From positions 1 through 64,000 of the forward strand of contig NZ_JAFLJM010000019.1 of NCBI RefSeq assembly GCF_017745675.1: a DNA stretch of 64,000 bases. The letters are read 5' to 3'. Below are positions 33,069 through 41,020 of the stretch, piece by piece. Both the position numbers and the translations under genes were made by a program. The notes beneath the pieces are model-generated. The model was not told the DNA's origin and searched no databases. It saw only the letters and a program-made list of their open reading frames with translations. Source of the DNA: Alkalihalobacillus sp. BA299 (GTDB taxonomy: Bacteria > Bacillota > Bacilli > Bacillales > Bacillaceae_F). Positions within the stretch are counted from its first letter, which is position 1. Each line of letters opens with the position of its first letter.

Positions 33069-33935
33069 ATGTCAACATCAATGTGGAATGGTTTAGCAGA
33101 CCTTGAATTTAAAATGTATTATTTAGATGCTGCGGGAATTAAAACTCGTGTACTAGAAGCGGGTTCTGGAGAGCCATTAATCTTGCTACATGGTACTGGA
33201 GGACATATCGAAGCGTATGCTCGTAACATTCGCGGACTAAGTGAACATTTTCGAGTGATTTGTATTGATATGGTCGGTCATGGTTATACAGCAAAACCTG
33301 ATCGTCCATACGGAATTGATCTTTACAGTGAGCACCTGCTTGGTGTCCTTCAAGCTCTTGAAATGGAAAAAGCTCACATCTCTGGTGAATCTTTAGGTGG
33401 ATGGGTAGCTGCTTGGTTTGCTGCAGAACATCCTGAATATGTTTTATCTTTAGTGTTGAATACACCAGGAAATGTCAATAATAAGCCAGAAGTTATGGCA
33501 AAATTAAAAGAGTCTACCGTTAAAGCGGTATTAGAAGCAAACTATGAAAATGTAAAAAATCGCTTAGAATGGTTAATGTATGATAAATCTCAAGTGACGG
33601 AAGAGTTAATTGAAGCTCGTTACAATATTTATACGCAGCCTTCGTATCAAGAGGCGGTTCATCATATTGTTGCATTACAAGATTTAGAGTTTAGAAAACT
33701 TTATTCATGGGATCCATCATGGTGTGGAAAAATTAAGGCCCCAACATTGTTAGCATGGACAGATCACGACCCTACTTCTACGGTGGAAGAAGCTAAGCCA
33801 ATTCAAGAAATGATCCCAGGTAGTGAATTGACGGTCATTAAAGATGCTGGACACTGGCCGCAATGGGAAAAAGTGGAAAATTTCAATAGCACAATTATTG
33901 ATTTTATTAAACAAAAAGTAAAAGTATCAAATTAG
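33069..33935 (+). CDS. Meta-cleavage product hydrolase (MhpC-like alpha/beta hydrolase)
   Basis: The 288-residue enzyme hydrolyses a C-C bond of the ring-fission product to give 2-hydroxypentadienoate and an acid. LLHGTGGHIEAYA is the oxyanion region, the nucleophile is Ser in ISGESLGGW, the acid is Asp in AWTDHDPT and the base is His in KDAGHWPQWE. It lies 64 bases behind the dioxygenase gene and before the hydratase gene, which is the pathway order. GGAGTG precedes the ATG by about 8 bases. Confidence 0.92.
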   Translation: MSTSMWNGLADLEFKMYYLDAAGIKTRVLEAGSGEPLILLHGTGGHIEAYARNIRGLSEHFRVICIDMVGHGYTAKPDRPYGIDLYSEHLLGVLQALEMEKAHISGESLGGWVAAWFAAEHPEYVLSLVLNTPGNVNNKPEVMAKLKESTVKAVLEANYENVKNRLEWLMYDKSQVTEELIEARYNIYTQPSYQEAVHHIVALQDLEFRKLYSWDPSWCGKIKAPTLLAWTDHDPTSTVEEAKPIQEMIPGSELTVIKDAGHWPQWEKVENFNSTIIDFIKQKVKVSN

Positions 33936-33973
33936 AAGAAGTAACGCACTTCAAAAAGAAAGAGGTTTTTGTT

Positions 33974-34765
33974 ATGAGTAATCAAACAGTAAACCGGATA
34001 GAACAAGCATACGAAAGTTTATTAGAAGCGGAAAAAACACATCAGGCAATTTCACCGTTAACTGAGCTAGTTCCTGACCTTTCAGTAGAAGAAGCCTATC
34101 ATGTTCAGCTTAAAATTATTGAAAAGAAAGTTAATGATGGCCAAAAAATAGTTGGGAAAAAAATTGGCCTTACATCATTAGCAATGCAACAACTTCTTGG
34201 TGTAGATCAACCAGATTATGGACATTTGTTTAAGTACATGGATGTGACTGGAAAAGAAATGATAGCGATGAAGGAGTTATTCGCTCCAAAAATTGAAGGC
34301 GAGATTGCTTTTGTATTAAAAAAAGATTTACAAGGACCATCAGTAACCATTGAAGATGTATTAGATGCAACGGATTATGTGGTTCCTGCACTTGAAATCG
34401 TAGATAGTAGAATTAAAGATTGGAAGATTAAACTGCCAGATACCATCGCCGATAATGCCTCATGCGGACTCTATTTGTTAGGACAAGAACGTATATCTAT
34501 CAATGACATTGATTTACCAAAAGTCGAAATGTCGTTATATAAAAACGGTGAACTCATTAACCAAGGTACAGGCAAGGATGTATTAGAAAACCCTGCAGCA
34601 TGCGTAGCTTGGCTTGCTAATAAATTACATGAATATGGTGTAACTTTAAAAGCAAATGAAGTGATATTATCTGGTGCTTTATCGGCTGCTGTAAACGCTG
34701 AAGCTGGCGATCGTTTTACAGCTGAATTCAAAAACTTTGGTAAAGTTGAAGCGGTTTTTTCTTAG
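33974..34765 (+). CDS. mhpD: 2-keto-4-pentenoate hydratase (MhpD-like)
   Basis: This 263-residue enzyme of the fumarylacetoacetase-like family adds water to 2-hydroxypenta-2,4-dienoate to form 4-hydroxy-2-oxovalerate, the aldolase substrate. GKKIGLTSLAMQQLLGVDQP, the metal-site EGEIAFVLKKDL and LEIVDSRIKDW with DNASCGLYLLG are family blocks. AGAGG lies 9 bases before the ATG. It closes the oxygenase operon, and the next steps are encoded by mhpF and mhpE upstream in a separate unit. Confidence 0.94.
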   Translation: MSNQTVNRIEQAYESLLEAEKTHQAISPLTELVPDLSVEEAYHVQLKIIEKKVNDGQKIVGKKIGLTSLAMQQLLGVDQPDYGHLFKYMDVTGKEMIAMKELFAPKIEGEIAFVLKKDLQGPSVTIEDVLDATDYVVPALEIVDSRIKDWKIKLPDTIADNASCGLYLLGQERISINDIDLPKVEMSLYKNGELINQGTGKDVLENPAACVAWLANKLHEYGVTLKANEVILSGALSAAVNAEAGDRFTAEFKNFGKVEAVFS

Positions 34766-34771
34766 CATTGA

Positions 34772-34810
34772 AAGAATGAGGAGATACTTACCTATCTTCT
34801 TCTTCTTTTA
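34772..34810 (+). terminator. Probable terminator of the oxygenase operon
   Basis: GAGGAGATA (34778-34786) pairs with TATCTTCTT (34793-34801, with G-T pairs) and a T-rich stretch follows. It is weaker than others in the window. Confidence 0.5.
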
Positions 34811-34819
34811 GAAAAGTTA

Positions 34820-34833
34820 TGTAATCGTTTTCA
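34820..34833. promoter_or_regulatory. cre site before the permease gene
   Basis: TGTAATCGTTTTCA agrees with the cre consensus TGWAANCGNTNWCA at all fixed positions. A weaker match, AGTTATCGCTTTCA, is at 34925-34938. Both lie upstream of the -35 box at 34953. Confidence 0.65.
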
Positions 34834-34863
34834 AAAATATAGATGTCCAGCATTGATAAATCA

Positions 34864-34958
34864 CTGAAGTTTTTATTCCGTTTAACTTCATTTAGTATGG
34901 GGTTCTTCCCTCCCTAATAAATGAAGTTATCGCTTTCATTTATTTGTAGCTATTGACA
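34864..34958 (+). promoter_or_regulatory. Permease promoter region with three TGAAGTT half-sites
   Basis: TGAAGTT occurs at 34864-34870 and 34922-34928 and inverted as AACTTCA at 34884-34890. The second and third belong to a perfect 11-bp inverted repeat AACTTCATTTA..TAAATGAAGTT. TTGACA at 34953-34958 is the likely -35 box; the -10 box is poor (TTAAGA or TAAGAC), which suits an activated promoter. Confidence 0.55.
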
Positions 34959-35012
34959 TGAAAAGGCTTATTAATTAAGACTAAGATCAGTTTTTTAAAG
35001 GAGGTAGACGGT

Positions 35013-36383
35013 ATGGCAATTTATGAACGAAAGGATGCGGGAGAACAACCCTATTGGAAGTTAGGTCCTTTTAAATTAAGATTACCTTTAATTCATTATA
35101 GGATAGAACTTCCCGAGGTTTTACAAGGATTTATTATATTTGCGGTTGGCATGGGGGTTATTCCTTTACTACAGACACATGTAGGCATGTCCTATGAGGC
35201 AGCATTAGCTGTTTTTATCATCTATTCTTTTACAATGATACTTCCATCCTTGCTTGGTGAACCTTTTGTTCCTGGCTGGATTACTCCAGCTGTTCCGCTT
35301 GTCATTTTATATTTAGGTGATTTTGAACTAGGACCAGAAGCGGTTCAGGCGTTAGTGGCATTACAATTGCTTGTAGCCGTTATTTTTCTAATATTAGGTG
35401 TTACTAAATTAGGAAGCAAACTTGTTGAGTGGCTTCCCAAATCGTTAAAAGGAGGTATATTAATTGGTGCTGGTCTTGCAGCAATTACAGGTGAAATACA
35501 ATCAGGTAGTCGATTAATAGAAACACCAATTACATTAATCATCGGAAGTATCATTTGTTTTTACTTAATGTTTTCAGTTTCTTTTCAGGCACTATATAAG
35601 AGAAATAAATGGGCTAAACTCATCGCAAATTATGGAATTATGCCAGCTATCATCTTGGCAATTATTATAGGTTGGGTTACTAAGGAGTATCCATTGCCTA
35701 ATATTCAATGGGGCTTTACCGTACCAGCTTTTGCTGAAATGTGGAGTTATACGCCATTTGTCGTTGGATTTCCGAGCCTTGATGTTTTCTTAATAGCTAT
35801 TCCTACAGCGATCATCGCCTATATCATTGCATATGGGGATATCATTGTAGGGACTACCTTAATGAAAAGAGCAGATGAAGTAAGAAAAGATGAAAAGGTT
35901 GACTTTAATGTTGATCGCCTTCATTTTATAACATTTATCCGAAATATTATCCATGCGTTTATAGCTCCACATCCTGGCATGTCAGGACCCGTTTTTACTG
36001 CAGGATTAGCAACAATTATTGAAAGGTATAGGTTTGGGCGTAAAGCGATGGATTCCATTTTTTCAGGGTCGGGGACATTTGTTATCGCAATGGCAGTTGC
36101 CGTATTTTTACTCCCATTAGTTACATTGTTTCAACCAGTATTGCCAGTAGCCCTTTCATTGACGCTAATTTTAACAGGCTATATCTGTATAACGGTAGGT
36201 GTAGAACAAATTAAAACTCCAGCCGAGCGAGGAGTAGCGGGGATAATGGCTATCGTTTTATCTATATATGGTGCTACTTATGGGTTACTGGTAGGAGTTG
36301 TGTTATATTTTATTATTGAAAGAAGCAGCAAATTAAAGAAAGAAAAGGATGTTTTCGATAAAAACACTAAACATACAGCGTAG
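35013..36383 (+). CDS. NCS2/SulP-fold permease, probable aromatic substrate uptake
   Basis: The 456-residue integral membrane protein has 12 or more hydrophobic segments and the xanthine/uracil permease-like fold. GGILIGAGLAAITGEI, FIAPHPGMSGPVFTAG and FSGSGTFVIAMAV are family-like glycine-rich blocks. NCS2 members import nucleobases or related compounds with protons or sodium. Its place after the catabolic operon and its shared half-sites suggest it brings in the pathway substrate. Nucleobase transport cannot be excluded. AAAGGAGG precedes the ATG. Confidence 0.75.
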   Translation: MAIYERKDAGEQPYWKLGPFKLRLPLIHYRIELPEVLQGFIIFAVGMGVIPLLQTHVGMSYEAALAVFIIYSFTMILPSLLGEPFVPGWITPAVPLVILYLGDFELGPEAVQALVALQLLVAVIFLILGVTKLGSKLVEWLPKSLKGGILIGAGLAAITGEIQSGSRLIETPITLIIGSIICFYLMFSVSFQALYKRNKWAKLIANYGIMPAIILAIIIGWVTKEYPLPNIQWGFTVPAFAEMWSYTPFVVGFPSLDVFLIAIPTAIIAYIIAYGDIIVGTTLMKRADEVRKDEKVDFNVDRLHFITFIRNIIHAFIAPHPGMSGPVFTAGLATIIERYRFGRKAMDSIFSGSGTFVIAMAVAVFLLPLVTLFQPVLPVALSLTLILTGYICITVGVEQIKTPAERGVAGIMAIVLSIYGATYGLLVGVVLYFIIERSSKLKKEKDVFDKNTKHTA

Positions 36384-36502
36384 TGAGTATTTTAAATTAC
36401 TGTTAAATTCGAAAAATTAGTATAGTCGGGGTATTTAGAATAGTATTCAAGCAATTTAATTTAGATCACAGAATAATTAATTAGATCGATTGGCCATTTT
36501 AA

Positions 36503-36538
36503 TGAAAGAACCTCTCAAATATTAGTGAGGTTCTTTCA
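36503..36538. terminator. Hairpin between convergent permease and MFS genes
   Basis: TGAAAGAACCTC pairs perfectly with GAGGTTCTTTCA around 12 bases. T-tracts are short on both sides, so termination may be moderate and two-directional. Confidence 0.6.
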
Positions 36539-36574
36539 TAATGGGAGATACTCATTGAAACTTTGACTTTTTAG

Positions 36575-37792
36575 TCATGATACGAGCTTTTGTTTTTCTC
36601 GCTCTTGTTCGCGACGCGACTCGATTCTAATCCATACAACCATTAGAAGCGCTAGTGAGATGAGTCCACAAAGAGCAATTACAATTCCATTCCAACCAAA
36701 GCTCTCCCAAACGACTCCGCCGCTCGTTCCGATCACACTCGAGCCAAGGTAATAGCACAGTAAATATATAGAAGCAGCTTGGGATTTATAATTCGTTGCT
36801 AATTGACCGACTAAGCTGCTGGCAATCGAGTGACTTCCAAAAAAGCCGAACGTAAAAATAGCTAGAGCGACTAGAATCATCCAAAGGCTGTCACCTAAAG
36901 TGAATAAAGCCCCAAGAAGCATAATAATGATCGTCACAGGCAACGTTACTGACTTTCCAAACTGGTCACTCACTCGCCCCATAAATGTTGAGCTGAACGT
37001 ACCGAATAAATAAATTAAAAAAGTGAATCCGATCATCGTTTGACTTAAAAGATAAGGAGCGGCCATGAGCACAAAACTAATATAGTTATAAACGGTGACA
37101 AATCCGCCCATTAGGACAAACGAAATGGTATAAAGTCCAAGCAGTTTCCGGTCCTTTAAATTATAAACGAGCGAGATAATAATCTTTTTTAGCGAGTATT
37201 TTCTCCTTATCGATTGAACGTCCTCAGGTAAAAGGATCCAAAATAAAACACTCAGGACAACACTTATTCCACCGATGACAAGGAGGGCAGTTTGCCAGGA
37301 AAACCAATCGGTTAATGCGCCTGTAATTAACCGCCCAGACAATCCTCCAACCGTCGTTCCACTGACGTAAATGCCCATCACTCCTCCTAACGTTTTTGGA
37401 TGAAATTCTTCACTGATGTAGGTCATCGCTATTCCAGGAAAACCAGCGAGTGCGATTCCTTGTAGTGCGCGAAGAAGAAGCAAGCTTGTAAAATTAGGAC
37501 TGAAAGCAGACAAAATGCAGAGGAACGATGAAAGAAGGAGTGCCCAAGTCATCATTTTTTTTCGTCCGGTTGAGTCCGAAATAATGGCGGTCACTAACAT
37601 CGTTACAGCCAAACAACCAGTAGTGGTCGACAAGGCAAGACTAGCAACAGCAGGGGTAACACCAAACTCCATCGAAAATATTGGAATTAGCGTTTGCATG
37701 GAGTATAAAATCATAAAGCTAATGAAGCTTCCAGAAAATAATGCAATCATCGTTTTATAATAGCTAGCATGATTTTTTTTGATGTAATTCAA
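36575..37792 (-). CDS. MFS transporter, DHA/AraJ-like
   Basis: The 405-residue protein has 12 predicted membrane helices in two halves and the loop motif DSTGRKKMM after helix 2, the MFS signature. LSGRLITGALTDWFSW is a second conserved region. It probably exports a small compound by proton antiport. The start is TTG, 7 bases after AAGGAG on the minus strand. It is divergent from the LysR gene 187 bases away, which is the common arrangement for LysR-controlled exporters, and resembles yusP-yusT in the corresponding B. subtilis region. Confidence 0.85.
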   Translation of the reverse strand: MNYIKKNHASYYKTMIALFSGSFISFMILYSMQTLIPIFSMEFGVTPAVASLALSTTTGCLAVTMLVTAIISDSTGRKKMMTWALLLSSFLCILSAFSPNFTSLLLLRALQGIALAGFPGIAMTYISEEFHPKTLGGVMGIYVSGTTVGGLSGRLITGALTDWFSWQTALLVIGGISVVLSVLFWILLPEDVQSIRRKYSLKKIIISLVYNLKDRKLLGLYTISFVLMGGFVTVYNYISFVLMAAPYLLSQTMIGFTFLIYLFGTFSSTFMGRVSDQFGKSVTLPVTIIIMLLGALFTLGDSLWMILVALAIFTFGFFGSHSIASSLVGQLATNYKSQAASIYLLCYYLGSSVIGTSGGVVWESFGWNGIVIALCGLISLALLMVVWIRIESRREQEREKQKLVS

Positions 37793-37979
37793 TGATATCT
37801 TCTCCTTTTTGATCGCGAACTTCCGAATAGGTTATACAACTTTTTATATACGAATGTCGGTTGGTGATAGCTAAAACTTTCCTTACTATTAATCATACTT
37901 TTGACAACTAATAACATCCAATTTATAATTTTTATAAAATTAATGCAAAAATGTAATAGATGTAAGGAGGATAACGATA

Positions 37980-38861
37980 ATGGAATGGCAGCAGTTAGAG
38001 TATTTTCAAAAGGTTGCTGAACTTCAGCACTTTACTCGTGCCGCTGAGGCTCTTTATATTTCCCAACCTGCGTTGAGTCGATCGATTGCACGCTTAGAAA
38101 AGGATCTTGGTGTTCCGCTTTTTGAACGAAATGGCCGGACCGTTCAATTAAATCGTTACGGGAAATTGTTTTTAAAAAAAGTAAATTCCGCCTTATTATT
38201 AATAGAAGAAGGAAAGCAAGAAGTTGAAGATATGGTGCATCCAGATCGTGGTCTGATTGCGCTCTCTTTTTTACATACACTTGGTTCACACATCGTTCCA
38301 GAATTAATAAGAGAATTTCGAAAATCATATCCCGATGTTCAGTTTCAGTTATTTCAAAATACTGCAGACATTTTAATCAAACAGCTAACGACAGGGGCGA
38401 TCGATTTATGCTTAACCTCGGCTCCGGTTGAAAGAGTTGGGTTAAGATGGGAGAAGTTATTTCGTGAACAATTATTTGTGATTGTACCGAAATCCCATCA
38501 CTTAGCAAAAAAAGAGTGTATCAAGCTAGCGGAAGTTGCAGAAGAACCATTTATTGGTTTTAAAGAAGGGATTGGATTAAGAACGATTACAGATCAGCTC
38601 TGTCAACAGGCAGGCTTTAAACCAAAGGTGACATTTGAAAGTCAAGAAGTGTCGACTGTTAATGGACTTGTATCTGCAGGGCTTGGGGTCAGTTTAATTC
38701 CCGATCGAAAAGGGTTGGATGAAACACAAGTGGTTAAATTGACGGTGGAAGATTTAGAATGTACGCGTTCGATTGGGGTTGCTTGGGTCGAAGATAGGTA
38801 CAGACCTCCAGTTGTTGAGCACTTTCGGTCATTTGTATTTTCTTTTTTTAATGACAAATAA
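37980..38861 (+). CDS. LysR-family transcriptional regulator
   Basis: The 293-residue regulator has the N-terminal winged HTH (residues 1-60, HFTRAAEALYISQPALSRSI) and a periplasmic-binding-like effector domain. AAGGAGG lies 9 bases before the ATG. Its likely target is the divergent MFS gene and itself, with the operator in 37793-37979; I see no single clear T-N11-A site there. The effector is unknown. It resembles yusT by position. Confidence 0.88.
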   Translation: MEWQQLEYFQKVAELQHFTRAAEALYISQPALSRSIARLEKDLGVPLFERNGRTVQLNRYGKLFLKKVNSALLLIEEGKQEVEDMVHPDRGLIALSFLHTLGSHIVPELIREFRKSYPDVQFQLFQNTADILIKQLTTGAIDLCLTSAPVERVGLRWEKLFREQLFVIVPKSHHLAKKECIKLAEVAEEPFIGFKEGIGLRTITDQLCQQAGFKPKVTFESQEVSTVNGLVSAGLGVSLIPDRKGLDETQVVKLTVEDLECTRSIGVAWVEDRYRPPVVEHFRSFVFSFFNDK

Positions 38862-38894
38862 AGGTATTTATATTTATTAAATATTCGGAAAATT

Positions 38895-38951
38895 ATATTC
38901 TAATAGTAATAAACAATTTTTTACAATTTAAAAATGCATCTATTAGAATAT
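38895..38951. repeat. Perfect 12-bp inverted repeat before a broken gene
   Basis: ATATTCTAATAG (38895-38906) and CTATTAGAATAT (38940-38951) flank 33 AT-rich bases. GAGGGGG, the SD of the broken HD gene, follows immediately. It may be an operator left over from that gene. Confidence 0.55.
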
Positions 38952-38964
38952 GAGGGGGATCAGA

Positions 38965-39235
38965 ATGAAACAAGACCGTTCATATCGTTTTGTTGGCTGC
39001 CGAGTCAAAAAGGATTTATACAAATATTTGTACGATAATGAATGGTATTCTGAAAAAAGATGATTATACATATCGACATAATATAGGTGTTTCTGTACTG
39101 GCATCTCTTCTTGCCAAATGGCTAGGGCTCTCTCGTGAAGAAATTAGTCTTATTTCAATGGGAGGGCTTTTACACGATATTAGTAAGTTGTATATTCCGG
39201 ATGAAATTCACCTCGGTATATTGTTTCATTTGTAG
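38965..39235 (+). pseudogene. Broken HD-GYP/HD-domain gene fragment
   Basis: An ATG at 38965 behind GAGGGGG starts a frame (MKQDRSYRF) that stops after 32 codons. The downstream frame from about 38990 has the HD signature YRHNIGVSVLASLLAKWLGL with MGGLLHDISKLYIPDEI, which matches the first half of an HD-GYP cyclic-di-GMP phosphodiesterase domain. The frame ends just past the HD pair, so the GYP part is missing. A frameshift plus a 3' truncation explain this. It is unlikely to yield an active enzyme. Confidence 0.8.
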
Positions 39236-39438
39236 AAAATACAGAATCTGCATAGCATATTAGCACAGGATGTTCCTGTGTTTTTTAATTTGGCTAAAGG
39301 TGGAAGTGAATATAAAATACTATAAAATTTTTGTCCTACATAAAAGGATTTAGAGAAATATGAAGCATATTTTTCAAATCCTCGTCGTAATTCGTTATAA
39401 TAGAAGGAAGACAATATAATTTCCGATGAGGTGAAATT

Positions 39439-39681
39439 GTGGATGATAAGCTGAAACAACAATTAGATGGATTACTGGAAAAGTACACGGAACTCTTACT
39501 TGGGGTAGAAGATGAGTCACTAAAAGAAAAGGTGAAGGCATGGGCCCTTTACACCCATATTTCGAAAAGTATGCCACCGCTTGCGAAGCATTGGAATGAA
39601 CAGTATCCAGATGCAAAGGAAAAGATGAAGGAGCTTGTCACTGAAATTCAAACGTTGAATAAAGAACATCGGAATAAATAA
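39439..39681 (+). CDS. Small conserved protein, YusU-like (DUF2573)
   Basis: An 80-residue charged, helical protein without membrane segment or known catalytic motif. WALYTHISKSMPPLAKHWNE is the recognisable conserved block. The GTG start follows GAGGTG by 5 bases. It is placed between a LysR gene and the fad genes as in the yus region of B. subtilis. Function unknown. Confidence 0.7.
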   Translation: MDDKLKQQLDGLLEKYTELLLGVEDESLKEKVKAWALYTHISKSMPPLAKHWNEQYPDAKEKMKELVTEIQTLNKEHRNK

Positions 39682-39693
39682 ATGTTCAGTTAG

Positions 39694-39731
39694 GGTTTGG
39701 TGGACACTACGTTCGTTATTTCTAAAAATAT
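39694..39731. repeat. Short dispersed repeat C, copy 2
   Basis: GGTGGACACTACGTTCGTTA and the following TTTCTAAAAATATC match the copy at 21453-21490 at most positions. It begins 13 bases past the yusU-like stop. Confidence 0.65.
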
Positions 39732-39818
39732 CATTAATAAGGAAACGACGTCCATTTCATAACCAAAAAGGGGAAGAGATGATCAAAATGATCGGTCTCT
39801 TCTCCTTTTAATGTGCTG

Positions 39819-40133
39819 CTTTCAGTCCCTACGTCGGTAAACGGGCGCTTGCGCTTTTCTTGTCTAGCTGCAGGTGTCATCGGCTCGAGGTCGCTTCGGT
39901 CCATCAAACGTGTCCAAAACTCAGGACACTAATTGCTGGCCCTCCAGCGCTTGTCGCCGATAAACAGACACCTTCCGCTTTTCTTGTCTAGCTGCAGCGC
40001 CCACCGACTAGCGAGACTTCCTTCACCGCCGTACGATAAGTCAACATCGGATCGCTAGCGCTTCTCCGTGTTTCCTTTATCTCCTGCGGCTCAGTCCAGT
40101 CCCTACGTCGGTAAACGGGCGCTTGCGCTTTTC
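39819..40133. repeat. Dispersed repeat locus 4: A tail, B, full A
   Basis: A 3' tail of unit A (39821-39858), a full unit B (39859-39983) and a full unit A (39984-40133) stand in a row. Unit A has head AGCGCCCACCGAC and tail GTCGGTAAACGGGCGCT, which pair fully. The locus ends 3 bases from the stop codon of the coat gene on the minus strand, so its fold may act as that gene's terminator. Confidence 0.9.
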
Positions 40134-40136
40134 GTA

Positions 40137-40460
40137 TCAACTATAAGGGAATTGGTTACTGTAGCCTGAAAATTGCTGGTAGGCTTGATCGAGCTGTTGT
40201 TGCGGGGTTGCATCAAAGCTGTACCAGCCTTTTTTGAACATGACATTAAACAGCTCGCGCTGACAGTTTTGTGTTTCGTTACAAATGGTATTAATATCTT
40301 TGTACAATTGTTCATGACTGGCTTCGTTCATCGCGTAACCGTAAGACGATGTCATATATTTTTCGGTCGATAATACATCATTGATGAAGTCTCGATCTGA
40401 CATTTGTGGCGATTCAGGAACTTGTGTCTTAGGGTTTTGGATTTTAGTTTGTTGGTTCAT
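40137..40460 (-). CDS. CotF-like spore coat protein
   Basis: The 107-residue protein carries a coat-F-type helical domain (SDRDFINDVLSTEKYMTSSY; ICNETQNCQRELFNVMFKKG) and a C-terminus rich in Gln, Tyr and Ser (QQQLDQAYQQF). Such proteins are made in the mother cell and join the spore coat. No membrane segment or signal peptide is seen. The ATG at 40460 follows GAGGG. It lies 15 bases after the next coat gene, so both form one transcript. Confidence 0.85.
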   Translation of the reverse strand: MNQQTKIQNPKTQVPESPQMSDRDFINDVLSTEKYMTSSYGYAMNEASHEQLYKDINTICNETQNCQRELFNVMFKKGWYSFDATPQQQLDQAYQQFSGYSNQFPYS

Positions 40461-40475
40461 TCAGAAACCCTCCTG

Positions 40476-40760
40476 TTATTGAAGTGCTTGAGTTGTCATT
40501 TGGTTTTGAGTTTGGAGATGTTGCAAAATTCGCTCATAATGCTGTTTATGCATTTGCCCTGCTTTATCTATAACTGCTTTTACTTCAGGGTCTGTACAAT
40601 GCCCAGCATAAAAATGACACTTTTTCATTGCTAGCAAGTTCCAAGAAAGCATGTCAGTAATATAAAGGTGATCTTTACTCGTCACAACATTAGGGGGTTG
40701 AGGCATAATCCCTTGTTGCTGATTCATTGATGGTTGTTGCTGCTGTTGCTGTTGCATCAT
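40476..40760 (-). CDS. CotF-like spore coat protein, first of the pair
   Basis: This 94-residue protein has a Gln-rich N-terminus (MMQQQQQQQPSMNQQQG) and a coat-F-type helical domain (SKDHLYITDMLSWNLLAMKK; HKQHYERILQHLQ). The frame opens further upstream, but GGGAGG sits 8 bases before the ATG at 40760. It is the upstream gene of a pair and is related in layout to B. subtilis YusN. I see no sigma-K or sigma-E promoter with certainty. Confidence 0.82.
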   Translation of the reverse strand: MMQQQQQQQPSMNQQQGIMPQPPNVVTSKDHLYITDMLSWNLLAMKKCHFYAGHCTDPEVKAVIDKAGQMHKQHYERILQHLQTQNQMTTQALQ

Positions 40761-40975
40761 GCAAGTAGCCTCCCTCATTAGCCACATGATTTTGTACCTT
40801 AACGATACACATTTATCGTGCGAAAAAGGAGGTGGAATAATACATGGTAGCTAATTACATGGCGAAAAATAATTAATAATTTTCTGAAATTACTCTTGCT
40901 AAATGAAAAAAAATTCGATATAGTTGTTATAGAACATAAATTATTGAGCAATGTGATATTTTTTTGATAGAAAAA

Positions 40976-40993
40976 TGAATGAGTATTCATTCA
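40976..40993. promoter_or_regulatory. FadR operator of the fadNAE operon
   Basis: TGAATGAGTATTCATTCA fits the Bacillus FadR (YsiA) consensus TGAATGANTANTCATTCA at every fixed position. It lies 28 bases before the fadN start, so repression is relieved by long-chain acyl-CoA. Confidence 0.92.
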
Positions 40994-41020
40994 AAGTGTT
41001 TAAGGAGAAGGAGGACAAAT

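Noticed and set aside
37515..37760. Plus-strand frame opposite the MFS gene
   Set aside because: The minus-strand gene is clear (12 membrane helices, SD, TTG start); this frame has no support.
40173..40634. Two plus-strand frames opposite the coat genes
   Set aside because: The minus-strand frames have SD sites and coat-F-like composition; the opposite frames are hydrophobic shadows without these.
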